From NCBI RefSeq assembly GCF_014212125.1, contig NZ_JACJVP010000029.1, forward strand, positions 50,772 through 114,771: a DNA stretch of 64,000 bases, given 5' to 3'. The first letter of the stretch is position 1; every line of letters begins with the position of its first letter. Positions 15,956 to 23,103 of this stretch are shown one piece after another. The stretch is from Cohnella nanjingensis. GTDB lineage: Bacteria > Bacillota > Bacilli > Paenibacillales > Paenibacillaceae. Under the pieces are notes generated by a model. The model was given only the letters and a program-made list of their open reading frames with translations, did not search any database and was not told where the DNA came from. Made by a program: the position numbers and the translations under genes.

Positions 15956-16828
15956 GTGCCTGGTTACATCAGTCTTCACCGTGATATCCAAAAGCATTGG
16001 CTATACGAGGAAGACCGAGTATTTAGCCGATACGAAGCGTGGCTAGATATCCTGATGAGGGTTAACCACGCAGAGGGAAAAACGACGCATAACGGTACGG
16101 TCGAGGTGGTGCCAAGAGGATCGACGATATGGTCCATGGGCGACATGGAAAAGCATTGGGGATGGTCAAACAAGAAAGTTAAGCGGTTCTTAGATTGTCT
16201 CGAACGCGACCAAATGTTGTCCTATAAAAGCACCACCAAAAAAACCTATCTAACCGTTATAAACTATGACATTTACCAAGGTGGCGAGGAACCAAAAGCA
16301 CCACCAATGCACCACCGAAGCACCACGGAAGCATTTCAAAAGCATACAAACAATAATGTTAATAATGACAATAAGGAAAATAAAGAACCTAAAACCAATC
16401 GTCGCAAACAAGTTTACGACATCGATTCGATTCCTTTTCGCTCTGCTAATTATCTCTATGAACAGATCCTAGTAAATTCACCTGACCTCAAGAAGCCTAA
16501 CCTTCAAAACTGGGCGAACGATATGAGGAAGCTCATAGAGATCGATAAGCGAGAGCCGATCCAAATCGCGAGATTGATCGAATGGGTATCCAAAGACCAA
16601 TTCTGGTCTGGAGTCATCCTGTCGGCAGAAAGCCTTCGCAAGAACTGGGACAAACTCATCGTTGCCATGAATCGAGGTGATAGCAATGCAAAGTATGGGC
16701 GACGCGCTAAAGGATATACAGCGGAGGATATCGCAAAGGCGACAAGAGACGACGACCTCGCAAGCGGTGGCCTACAGGTGTCCGGCCTGCAAGGATCTTG
16801 GAACGACGATCATATTCGAAACATATGA
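15956..16828 (+). CDS. DnaD-like replication initiator
   Basis: 290 aa, GTG 15956 after CGGAGG. The N-terminal ~110 residues (GYISLHRDIQKHWLY...WGWSNKKVKRFLDCLE) are the winged-helix type of phage replisome organisers, followed by an Asn/Lys-rich linker and a C-terminal DnaD-like helical part ending KGYTAEDIAKAT. It should bind the phage origin and load helicase with the DnaC-like protein. Its last 143 nt are shared with that gene in another frame. Confidence 0.8.
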   Translation: MPGYISLHRDIQKHWLYEEDRVFSRYEAWLDILMRVNHAEGKTTHNGTVEVVPRGSTIWSMGDMEKHWGWSNKKVKRFLDCLERDQMLSYKSTTKKTYLTVINYDIYQGGEEPKAPPMHHRSTTEAFQKHTNNNVNNDNKENKEPKTNRRKQVYDIDSIPFRSANYLYEQILVNSPDLKKPNLQNWANDMRKLIEIDKREPIQIARLIEWVSKDQFWSGVILSAESLRKNWDKLIVAMNRGDSNAKYGRRAKGYTAEDIAKATRDDDLASGGLQVSGLQGSWNDDHIRNI

Positions 16829-17531
16829 GGACGAGACCTATCAGCACAAAGGCAAGCCAATGAAGTACGAAAGAGCGGTCGTCCGTACCTGCAAATGCCA
16901 TTATGACCAACAGGCCGAAAAGTACCGGGCTAATTCAGGGTTCACCGAGTCGATGAAGTCCAGGACGTTCCGAAGTGCTGAGATTGACGAGGACAACCGG
17001 AAGGCATTCGAAGAGGCTGCCGACTTCATCCGAAACATCGACGACCACCGCAAAGAGGGAACATGGATCTATATCTACGGCGATTCGGCTAAGGCGTCGG
17101 CACAAAGCAAGAGCGCATACGGTACCGGCAAAACGTACCTCATGCAATGCATCGCTAACGCCTTGGCGCATCGCAATATCCCATCGATCTACGTAACGGA
17201 AGAGACGCTGTTCGGAGAGATCAAATCTACCTATCAGCGAAACTCGGACGAGAACGAGCAAGACGTACTAAGGCGGTACTATACAATCCCTATTCTCATG
17301 ATCGACGACTTATTCACCGCAAACTATACGGACTGGTCGGAAGGGAAACTGTTCAGCATCCTAGACTCCCGTTACAACGAGGACAAAATAACGATCATGA
17401 CGAGCAACTTCGCAACCGGTCGGATCGAAACCAAGCTGCCGGAGAACGGCGGGAAGATCGGTAGCCGTATCGTGGGGAAGTCGATCTTAATCGAGATGCT
17501 AGGGAAAGACAGGAGGCGTAGAAAGCGATGA
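16686..17531 (+). CDS. DnaC/DnaI-like helicase loader ATPase with enlarged P-loop
   Basis: 281 aa, ATG 16686 after GAGGTGATAGC. N-terminal zinc site RCPAC (32-35) and TCKCH (69-72) as in DnaI. The ATPase core has YGTGKT (145-150), Walker B ILMIDDLF and sensor I MTSNF. Between the expected P-loop glycine (132) and YGTGKT lie about ten extra residues (SAKASAQSKS), which is unusual. It overlaps the DnaD-like gene by 143 nt. Confidence 0.85.
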   Translation: MQSMGDALKDIQRRISQRRQETTTSQAVAYRCPACKDLGTTIIFETYEDETYQHKGKPMKYERAVVRTCKCHYDQQAEKYRANSGFTESMKSRTFRSAEIDEDNRKAFEEAADFIRNIDDHRKEGTWIYIYGDSAKASAQSKSAYGTGKTYLMQCIANALAHRNIPSIYVTEETLFGEIKSTYQRNSDENEQDVLRRYYTIPILMIDDLFTANYTDWSEGKLFSILDSRYNEDKITIMTSNFATGRIETKLPENGGKIGSRIVGKSILIEMLGKDRRRRKR

Positions 17532-17668
17532 AATTACCGTTTGCAGACGATGACTTTGACCTAGCGGACCGCGACTTTGACGAATTCATCCGCAGAGGCC
17601 GCGCAGAACGCGAATGGGAAGCTGAGAATGAACACCGGCGCCAGATCGATTCGTACCACATCGACTAA
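17528..17668 (+). CDS. Small acidic phage protein, 46 aa
   Basis: ATG 17528 overlaps the DnaC-like stop (ATGA) and follows AGGAGGCG. Rich in Asp/Arg (ADDDFDLADRDFDEF). Unknown. Confidence 0.55.
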   Translation: MKLPFADDDFDLADRDFDEFIRRGRAEREWEAENEHRRQIDSYHID

Positions 17669-17711
17669 AGCGAGAGATTATGAGAAAGCCGACGGAGAGG
17701 TGAGAAGGTGA

Positions 17712-17870
17712 ATGCGCGTGATCTTGACTTTAGAAATCTATGGCAACAAGCACTTTAACTATCCAGGCATGAAGCGAAAACCGGCAATCATCCGAGCGAT
17801 CGAAGCAGTACGAAACGATATCTATCTGTCGGGAAAACCGATCATCGATATTCGAACATCACAAAAATGA
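17712..17870 (+). CDS. Small phage protein, 52 aa
   Basis: ATG 17712 after GAGAGGTGAGAAGGTGA. Mixed alpha/beta character (MRVILTLEIYGNKHF). Unknown. Confidence 0.5.
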   Translation: MRVILTLEIYGNKHFNYPGMKRKPAIIRAIEAVRNDIYLSGKPIIDIRTSQK

Positions 17871-17879
17871 GGTGTAAAA

Positions 17880-18008
17880 GTGAGACACCAAATCAACATA
17901 GCCCGCAAACACGGTCGCCCGATCCCCAACAGGGGAGAGCTGACAACAGAGAAGGCAAACAGCGCAGTCATCAGCTCACTTGCAAAATGGCCTCTAGCAG
18001 ACGCATAG
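17880..18008 (+). CDS. Small basic phage protein, 42 aa
   Basis: GTG 17880 after GAGGTGTAAAA. Basic N-terminal half (RHQINIARKHGRPIPNRG). Unknown. Confidence 0.45.
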   Translation: MRHQINIARKHGRPIPNRGELTTEKANSAVISSLAKWPLADA

Positions 18009-18091
18009 ACAGGCGATAGATTCAGCGGGCCGGATTATACCAAGTTGATGATAGAGGCGATAGAAACAGGCGTAGAGGAGGCGAGAGGGGT

Positions 18092-18310
18092 ATGCGGAGG
18101 TATGAGGTCATCAAAGATATTCCCAGTGGGTGGGAAACTTCTGCAAAGGTCGGAGACATTCTAAGGCTTAGACACTGGGAAGGAATCCCGACGCTGTTCA
18201 AAAACAATAAGGCGGTATGTGATGCTGACAGTAGATATGCTATCGAATACTGCAAGCCCGTTGAAGAGGGGGAGGCGCTAAATGCTACGAATCAAGACGA
18301 GAACAAGTAA
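18092..18310 (+). CDS. Small phage protein, 72 aa
   Basis: ATG 18092 after GAGGAGGCGAGAGGGGT. Beta-rich (YEVIKDIPSGWETSAKVGDILRL), SH3-like in look but not assigned. Overlaps the DUF1064 gene by 29 nt. Confidence 0.6.
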   Translation: MRRYEVIKDIPSGWETSAKVGDILRLRHWEGIPTLFKNNKAVCDADSRYAIEYCKPVEEGEALNATNQDENK

Positions 18311-18641
18311 GTACGGAGCGCGTCACGTAATCGCAGACGGCAGACGTTTCGACAGCCGGGCAGAGTACCGCTACTACGAGCAATTAAAGCTGCGACTCAG
18401 GGCAAAGGACATCGCCAGTTTCGAATGCCAAGTACGATATACCATCCTGGACCCTTACAAGCACCCTACAACGGGCCGGAAGGTGCAAGGCATAGTCTAT
18501 GTGGCTGACTTCGTTGTAACGCATCTAGACGGCTCCCACGAGGTGATAGACGTCAAGGGTGTGCGGACTGAAGCTTACCGGAATAAGAAAAAAATGTTCG
18601 AGAGCAAATATGGGATCGAGATCAAGGAGGTTAAGGCGTGA
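18282..18641 (+). CDS. DUF1064 phage nuclease-like protein
   Basis: 119 aa, ATG 18282 after GAGGGGGAGGCGCTA. The DUF1064 pattern is clear: KYGARHVIADGRRFDSRAEYRYY at the start, then YVADFVVTHLDGSHEVIDVKG, which fits a PD-(D/E)xK nuclease core (D...E-x-x-D-x-K). Probably a Holliday-junction or structure-specific nuclease in replication and recombination. Confidence 0.82.
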   Translation: MLRIKTRTSKYGARHVIADGRRFDSRAEYRYYEQLKLRLRAKDIASFECQVRYTILDPYKHPTTGRKVQGIVYVADFVVTHLDGSHEVIDVKGVRTEAYRNKKKMFESKYGIEIKEVKA

Positions 18642-18856
18642 GAGGGTCTTTCACAGAACGCGTATCGCTAGGATCGATTGGATCAATGTCTGTAGGCCAA
18701 GAACTAGACAGCGGAGACATCATATGGGCCATATCATCAGTCACGATGGACGAGTATGGGATTTGGATACGCGGGGTCACAATGACGGAACCTGAGGAGG
18801 CGTTGTACCGAGCAGCTAGACGCCAACTGGTGGTCACCAAGGAGGTAAAAAGGTGA
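18638..18856 (+). CDS. Small phage protein, 72 aa
   Basis: GTG 18638 overlaps the DUF1064 stop (GTGA) and follows AAGGAGGTTAAGGC. No family recognised. Confidence 0.55.
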   Translation: MRGSFTERVSLGSIGSMSVGQELDSGDIIWAISSVTMDEYGIWIRGVTMTEPEEALYRAARRQLVVTKEVKR

Positions 18857-19002
18857 ATCCTCTATCCGAACTTCAAGCCAAAGCGCAGGAAGCCAAGGAG
18901 CAGGGTATCAAGGTTATCAGCGTCGATTACATTCTGAGCCAATTCGACAAGGAAAAGGACTACTACTCTCTGGCCTCTAGAAGGCCGCATAAGGCGCGGT
19001 AA
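18853..19002 (+). CDS. Small phage protein, 49 aa
   Basis: GTG 18853 overlaps the upstream stop and follows AAGGAGGTAAAAAG. Helical N-terminus (LSELQAKAQEAKEQG). A TGTTCGAACA palindrome (19003-19012) follows. Unknown. Confidence 0.5.
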   Translation: MNPLSELQAKAQEAKEQGIKVISVDYILSQFDKEKDYYSLASRRPHKAR

Positions 19003-19086
19003 TGTTCGAACAGTAATTTATACTACGGAGACGCTAGAGCGCGCCTACGAGGCGTATACGAGGCCACAACACTATGGGGGATGGAT

Positions 19087-19542
19087 ATGCGATACAAGTT
19101 TAGGGCGTGGAGTCACGGACTTAGGGCAGTGAAGAAGAAGTACGGCGAGTGGATTGCTCCACCACAGATGATCTACGAGGACCGCCCGGGTGAATGCCTG
19201 ACGTGGAAATCGCAGGGGCAGAACATCGAGATCATGCAATGGACAGGCCTAGTAGACAAGAACGGGAAGGAAATATATGAGGGGGATATCCTCGAAACCC
19301 ACTTAGGAAGATTCACCGTTGTATGGGACCGGTACAAGTTCATACTTCAAGGCTATTACTACAGTTCCCACGATGAGCCAAGCGACTACTTTTCAGAGCA
19401 AGGGAAGGATGAGGTAGTCGGCAACATCTACGAGAAGGAGGTGAACAAGCATGGTAGGCAAAGTGACAAGGATCGAGAATATCCCGAAGATGCGGAACAA
19501 CAAGAAGAAGCAGAATCGGCGGGAGACGAAGTCGAAGAGTGA
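19087..19542 (+). CDS. YopX-family phage protein
   Basis: 151 aa, ATG 19087 after TGGGGGATGG. YopX pattern: YKFRAW at the start, MQWTGLVDKNGKEIYEGDIL in the middle and VVGNIYE at the end, then an acidic tail. The family is common in Firmicute prophages; its biochemical role is not established. A small ORF starts inside its 3' end. Confidence 0.82.
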   Translation: MRYKFRAWSHGLRAVKKKYGEWIAPPQMIYEDRPGECLTWKSQGQNIEIMQWTGLVDKNGKEIYEGDILETHLGRFTVVWDRYKFILQGYYYSSHDEPSDYFSEQGKDEVVGNIYEKEVNKHGRQSDKDREYPEDAEQQEEAESAGDEVEE

Positions 19543-19573
19543 CAATCCAATGCCTCCGTTTCCTGCATCGTAA
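19451..19573 (+). CDS. Small basic phage protein, 40 aa
   Basis: ATG 19451 is preceded by AAGGAGGTGAACAAGC, one of the best ribosome sites here, and reads inside the 3' end of the YopX-like gene in another frame. Lys/Asn-rich (MRNNKKKQNRRETKSKS). Confidence 0.5.
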   Translation: MVGKVTRIENIPKMRNNKKKQNRRETKSKSDNPMPPFPAS

Positions 19574-19590
19574 TGCATAAATAATCTATC

Positions 19591-19615
19591 ATACCATGAC
19601 AAGATATGGTATAAT
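19591..19615 (+). promoter_or_regulatory. Promoter-operator before the coiled-coil gene
   Basis: A perfect inverted repeat ATACCAT-N8-ATGGTAT (19591-19612) overlaps a consensus -10 TATAAT (19610-19615). No good -35 is seen, so an activator or repressor may act on the palindrome. It lies about 85 bp before the next start. Confidence 0.5.
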
Positions 19616-19699
19616 AAGTCTAGAATTCATCAACAGTTTGTGCTATGTAACGAAAAATCATAATATTGCGAATCATCAAACTATTGGGGGTAACAAACC

Positions 19700-20806
19700 A
19701 TGGAACGGTTGCAAACGCAAATTGCGGAGCTTGAGAACGACATCAAGAAGCTGCAGGACGACGCGTCTAATGCGGTAGACGCTGACCAAGCGCTGGAAAT
19801 CAAAGGCGAGATTGCAGCGCACGAAGAGGACCTTCGCCTGAAGCGCGATGAGCTGGAGAAGATCCAGAAGGCCGAGGAAGTAGCCCAGGTCATCGCAGCA
19901 AGCACGGACACGTTCAAAGTAGGGGATACGGTATTCACGCTTGAGCAACTGACGGCAGACGAGAACTCCGCCAAGATCATACGAAAAGGTCTGGAAGCGC
20001 TGGGAGAGCAACTAACGGTGAAGTCGGTCAAGTGGCTTTCGGATATCACGGCGCTGCGGACTGAGTACGAATCCAAGCTAGCAGAGAAAGACGCCGTTAT
20101 CGACGTACTTAACAAAAACGCAGAGGATCTGCAGGACACCAATGCCAAGCAGCATATGGACCTTGAGCAGGTTTCGGCAGAACGTGACCATCTCGCTCAA
20201 CGCGTCAGAGAGCAGGACACGATCATCCAGCAAAAGAATGGTGAACTGGATGACCTGCGTGTCCAACTGGCACAAGGCGCCGTCAACGCGGTCAAGGTCA
20301 TCAATATCGACTCGACTGATGATGTGGAAGCTGCTGCACGGGCTGTAAAGGCGCGGATCGACGCAGACAATCGCCGCAAGGAAGCAGAACGGCAAGCAGC
20401 GAAACGCCGGATTTACAACGTACAAGAGATCAACAACGTGAAATCGACAGCACAATACGCCGACACGGACGAGTGGTTCGAATTCAATCCGCTGTACATC
20501 GCGCAGTATGTGGTGCTGAACGAGGACGAGCTGGCCCGATTTCGGGAAGAGAACAGCGCCAAGAACATCGAAACCGAAACGGACGTGGCTGGACCGGTTG
20601 ATGTGGTGGCGCCTAGCGTAGAAGCACCGCCACTTGCCACCGAAGGTCAGTTTCAAGGCGAGAGCGGCGATGGATCACCAGTGGGTGAAGGACAGCCAAG
20701 CGAGGGTGGAACGGTGGCTGAGGTTACGCGCGAAGAGTTCGACGCGCTGAAGAAGCAAGTAAGCGAGATCGCGTCGCAGGTGTTCGGAAACCAAAGCGCG
20801 GCATAA
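19700..20806 (+). CDS. Large coiled-coil phage protein
   Basis: 368 aa, ATG 19700 after TTGGGGGTAACAAACC. Long heptad regions occur at residues ~1-55 and ~110-190, followed by a folded-looking middle (VKVINIDSTDDVEAAARAVKARID) and a Gly/Pro/Glu-rich linker. It has its own promoter with a palindromic operator. I do not recognise the family. The place before the late regulator suggests a DNA-handling or regulatory role, which is inference. Confidence 0.7.
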   Translation: MERLQTQIAELENDIKKLQDDASNAVDADQALEIKGEIAAHEEDLRLKRDELEKIQKAEEVAQVIAASTDTFKVGDTVFTLEQLTADENSAKIIRKGLEALGEQLTVKSVKWLSDITALRTEYESKLAEKDAVIDVLNKNAEDLQDTNAKQHMDLEQVSAERDHLAQRVREQDTIIQQKNGELDDLRVQLAQGAVNAVKVINIDSTDDVEAAARAVKARIDADNRRKEAERQAAKRRIYNVQEINNVKSTAQYADTDEWFEFNPLYIAQYVVLNEDELARFREENSAKNIETETDVAGPVDVVAPSVEAPPLATEGQFQGESGDGSPVGEGQPSEGGTVAEVTREEFDALKKQVSEIASQVFGNQSAA

Positions 20807-20820
20807 AGGGCGGTGATCGC

Positions 20821-21279
20821 ATGAACAACGACCAAGTATCCGATATCCTGACCAATTTCCGATCATACCGATACGCGGCGAAGGTGGGAGAGGTCGAGGG
20901 GTTCTTAGATGGGGCCCCTACCCTCTACAATGAGCGTAAGACGAGCCCCAACAGGTGGGACGCCACACGCTATAGCCGGATCGTGGAGACAGTCAAGGGA
21001 GCCGTAGACGAAGTGTTGTCGGACGAGCAGCGGACGGTCATCATGAAAAAGTATCTAGAGCGGAACAAACTGACGATGGGGCAGATCGCGAGCATCCTCA
21101 ATTGTGACCGGACCACGATCACGCGTCGGCACAAAGAAGCGCTGAAGCAACTCGGGATCGCATTGGAGCCACTAGAGCACGAGGCGGAGATTACACCGTT
21201 CGAGCACATGTTTGAAGGAGAACCAACGAACCGAATTGCATCATTTTTGCACACAAATGCATCAAACGAAGGTGTATGA
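20821..21279 (+). CDS. ArpU-like late transcriptional regulator
   Basis: 152 aa, ATG 20821 after AAGGGCGGTGATCGC. The C-terminal half looks like sigma-70 region 4 (LSDEQRTVIMKKYLERNKLTMGQIASILNCDRTTITRRHKEALKQL). This fits the ArpU/phage late-gene regulator type found just before terminase genes in Gram-positive phages. It should switch on packaging and structural genes. Confidence 0.78.
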   Translation: MNNDQVSDILTNFRSYRYAAKVGEVEGFLDGAPTLYNERKTSPNRWDATRYSRIVETVKGAVDEVLSDEQRTVIMKKYLERNKLTMGQIASILNCDRTTITRRHKEALKQLGIALEPLEHEAEITPFEHMFEGEPTNRIASFLHTNASNEGV

Positions 21280-21702
21280 TAGTAACATGGGGCGATGTGA
21301 TGGAGGGAGCCGATGACTCTCTCTGTACCCGCCCTGTACCCCCAGGCGCGGCCGCATGCCCCCACTCGCGGCGGCTTCGCTTGGTGACATGCTGAGAACT
21401 GGGAAAGTCTGCGGCGCATGAGGAGTGCTAAGAAAGACACTCTACGTTGCGGTCGGTGGTTCAAACTCCATCATCTCGGCGCCAGGTGACAAGCGGGGAC
21501 TTCGCATTCGAGGGCCTCGCATCACATAAACGCGCACGGTTGAGCAGAACGTGGTTAATAACACTCACGGGCAAAACCCCTCTCAACGATGGGAGCTAAC
21601 CCGACCACTAACCGTCATGATAGCAGCATGGACGCGCTTTATAATCAAACAAGGAATCGGGATTCGCGGCGCATGACCGCGAGCGGCCCCGGTTCTTTTT
21701 GT
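21280..21702 (+). ncRNA. Untranslated structured region ending in a terminator (candidate phage ncRNA)
   Basis: About 420 bp without a credible ORF between the late regulator and the terminase cluster, in a phage where genes otherwise overlap. It holds a tRNA-like element (21391-21484), a hairpin TTGAG...CTCAA with inner CGTG/CACG (21540-21587), and ACGGTT (21536-21541), which can pair with AACCGT (21610-21615). It ends in a strong GC hairpin (GAATCGGG, CGCGG / CCGCG, CCCCGGTTC) followed by TTTTT (about 21654-21700). This is consistent with a transcribed, terminated RNA. I cannot assign it to a known class. Confidence 0.5.
21391..21484 (+). other. tRNA-like element with 3' CCA
   Basis: GCTGAGA (21391-21397) pairs with TCTCGGC (21474-21480) in a 7-bp acceptor-like stem followed by G and CCA. 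A GGTGG/CCATC arm closes a TTCAAACT loop like a T-arm. The centre forms one long hairpin (GAGTG...CACTC, extended by CGCA/TGCG). The T-loop has one extra base and no proper D-arm or 7-nt anticodon loop fits, so it is tRNA-like, not a standard tRNA. Confidence 0.35.
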
Positions 21703-21756
21703 TATGGAGACAAGCGCATAAAGCGCATCTCAAATAAGCGATGAGGATGATGAGGA

Positions 21757-22236
21757 ATGGAAGAACGTGACTTGGCAATTTCGGAAGAGCGTGGAGCGAA
21801 GGCGAACATTCAGGATTTGGTTGTATACGGTAATACGGACAGCTTCGCCTTACTCTGTAAGGCATCTTCACAGGCACAAGGATTCATGAAGTCCACGAAG
21901 GTATGCAACGTCGAGGACGGTTGTATTGTACAGGTCACGACACAACAGAAGAATCCCGATGGAAGCTATGCCGTAGCGGAAGCGCTGACTTATGTCCCGC
22001 GCGTTCACATCGATTTGGCTGCTGAACCGCGCAAACTTATGCCGATTGATTACCCGAAATTGGGCTTGGAGAACTATCTGACACCCGTAGACGAGGCAGA
22101 ACGCAAAAGAAGCGAGGACGAGTACCGTTACAAGGAATACCTCGGAATCCTTTTGCAACTGCATCAATCGGGTCATGACTGTCATTCGGAAATCAACACG
22201 ACATTAGCCAAAGTACAGGAACTGATGTTCAAATAA
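21757..22236 (+). CDS. Hypothetical phage protein, 159 aa
   Basis: ATG 21757 after ATGATGAGGA. A beta-rich middle (GNTDSFALLCKASSQAQGFMKSTKVCNVEDGCIVQVT) and a charged C-terminal helix. First gene after the noncoding region. No family recognised. Confidence 0.65.
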   Translation: MEERDLAISEERGAKANIQDLVVYGNTDSFALLCKASSQAQGFMKSTKVCNVEDGCIVQVTTQQKNPDGSYAVAEALTYVPRVHIDLAAEPRKLMPIDYPKLGLENYLTPVDEAERKRSEDEYRYKEYLGILLQLHQSGHDCHSEINTTLAKVQELMFK

Positions 22237-22292
22237 AGTTCGTGGGCGGCTAACTACCGCCCTATTCCGGTTTGATTATAGGGGTGATGGGC

Positions 22293-22427
22293 ATGAGAAC
22301 CATCAACAAACGCTGCATCAAATGTGGAGCGTATGAGGACATGGTGCCGCAGGCTAAGAGGTGCACATACTGCAGAAGGCCGAGGGTATCACGGAAGCGC
22401 GAGACCGTCACGCTAACGTGGCAATAG
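22293..22427 (+). CDS. Zinc-ribbon phage protein, 44 aa
   Basis: ATG 22293 after AGGGGTGATGGGC. Two C-x-x-C pairs (RCIKCG, RCTYCRR) and a basic tail form a minimal zinc ribbon. Unknown partner. Confidence 0.55.
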   Translation: MRTINKRCIKCGAYEDMVPQAKRCTYCRRPRVSRKRETVTLTWQ

Positions 22428-22428
22428 C

Positions 22429-22521
22429 ATGGACCGCATCACAAAACTATTACTACTCTACATCGCAATATGTACGGTGATCATCGCCTACTATGCGGTT
22501 AGGGTGATTACGGGGAGGTGA
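22429..22521 (+). CDS. 30-aa single-helix membrane peptide
   Basis: ATG 22429 one base after the preceding stop. One transmembrane helix (LLLLYIAICTVIIAYYAV). It resembles the mini peptide at 15848 (YIVICAAVIA against YIAICTVIIA). Confidence 0.45.
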   Translation: MDRITKLLLLYIAICTVIIAYYAVRVITGR

Positions 22522-22525
22522 GAGG

Positions 22526-22720
22526 ATGGCATTTAGGAAGGTGGTCAGGGTACCATTCGTCATTTTGTCCGCTATCTTACTAGCTGTTTTGTACCCTGTG
22601 ATATTCATGATCGAACTAATTCCATGGATGCTAGATAAAGAGTACGAGTTCATGACACATCTGAATCCATTCAGAATAGAATTTTGGTCAATCACGAAAA
22701 GCATATTGAGAGATAAATGA
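22526..22720 (+). CDS. Membrane protein, 64 aa
   Basis: ATG 22526 after GGGGAGGTGAGAGG. A hydrophobic helix (residues ~9-31, VPFVILSAILLAVLYPVIFMI) and a charged tail. Unknown role. Confidence 0.6.
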   Translation: MAFRKVVRVPFVILSAILLAVLYPVIFMIELIPWMLDKEYEFMTHLNPFRIEFWSITKSILRDK

Positions 22721-22737
22721 TAACTGGAGGTGAAAGG

Positions 22738-23103
22738 ATGGCGTTGACGGCTAAACAGCAGCGGTTCGTTGAGGAGTATCTGATTGACCTCAACGCCACG
22801 CAGGCAGCGATTAGGGCAGGATATAGCGAAAATACTGCACAAGAGCAAGGAAGCCGACTGTTATCAAATGTTATGGTAAAAGAGGCAATCGAAAACAGGC
22901 AGGAAAAGATCCAGGAAAAGACTCAAGTGACGCAGGAATGGGTCATCCAGCAGTATATGGACATAATCAAGAACTGCAAGGAAGTCGAACCGAATACAGC
23001 TAAGGGCGCATTGGATAGCGTGGCTAAGCATTTAGGCATGTTCAAGGATAAATTAGAGATCACGGGGTCGTTGACCATCGAGAATGTGTTGGAAAAGATA
23101 TGA
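22738..23103 (+). CDS. terS: Terminase small subunit
   Basis: 121 aa, ATG 22738 after TGGAGGTGAAAGG. It has the Terminase_2 opening LTAKQQRFVEEYLIDLNATQAAIRAGYS and SRLLSNVMVKEAI. It recognises phage DNA and directs the large subunit. ATGA overlap with terL. Confidence 0.93.
   Translation: MALTAKQQRFVEEYLIDLNATQAAIRAGYSENTAQEQGSRLLSNVMVKEAIENRQEKIQEKTQVTQEWVIQQYMDIIKNCKEVEPNTAKGALDSVAKHLGMFKDKLEITGSLTIENVLEKI

Noticed and set aside
18044..18160. Short ORF before the 72-aa gene at 18092
   Set aside because: No ribosome site and complete overlap with a better supported gene.
21391..21484. A standard phage tRNA gene
   Set aside because: The acceptor stem and CCA fit, but the T-loop has one base too many, and no D-arm or 7-nt anticodon loop can be drawn. 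Kept only as tRNA-like.
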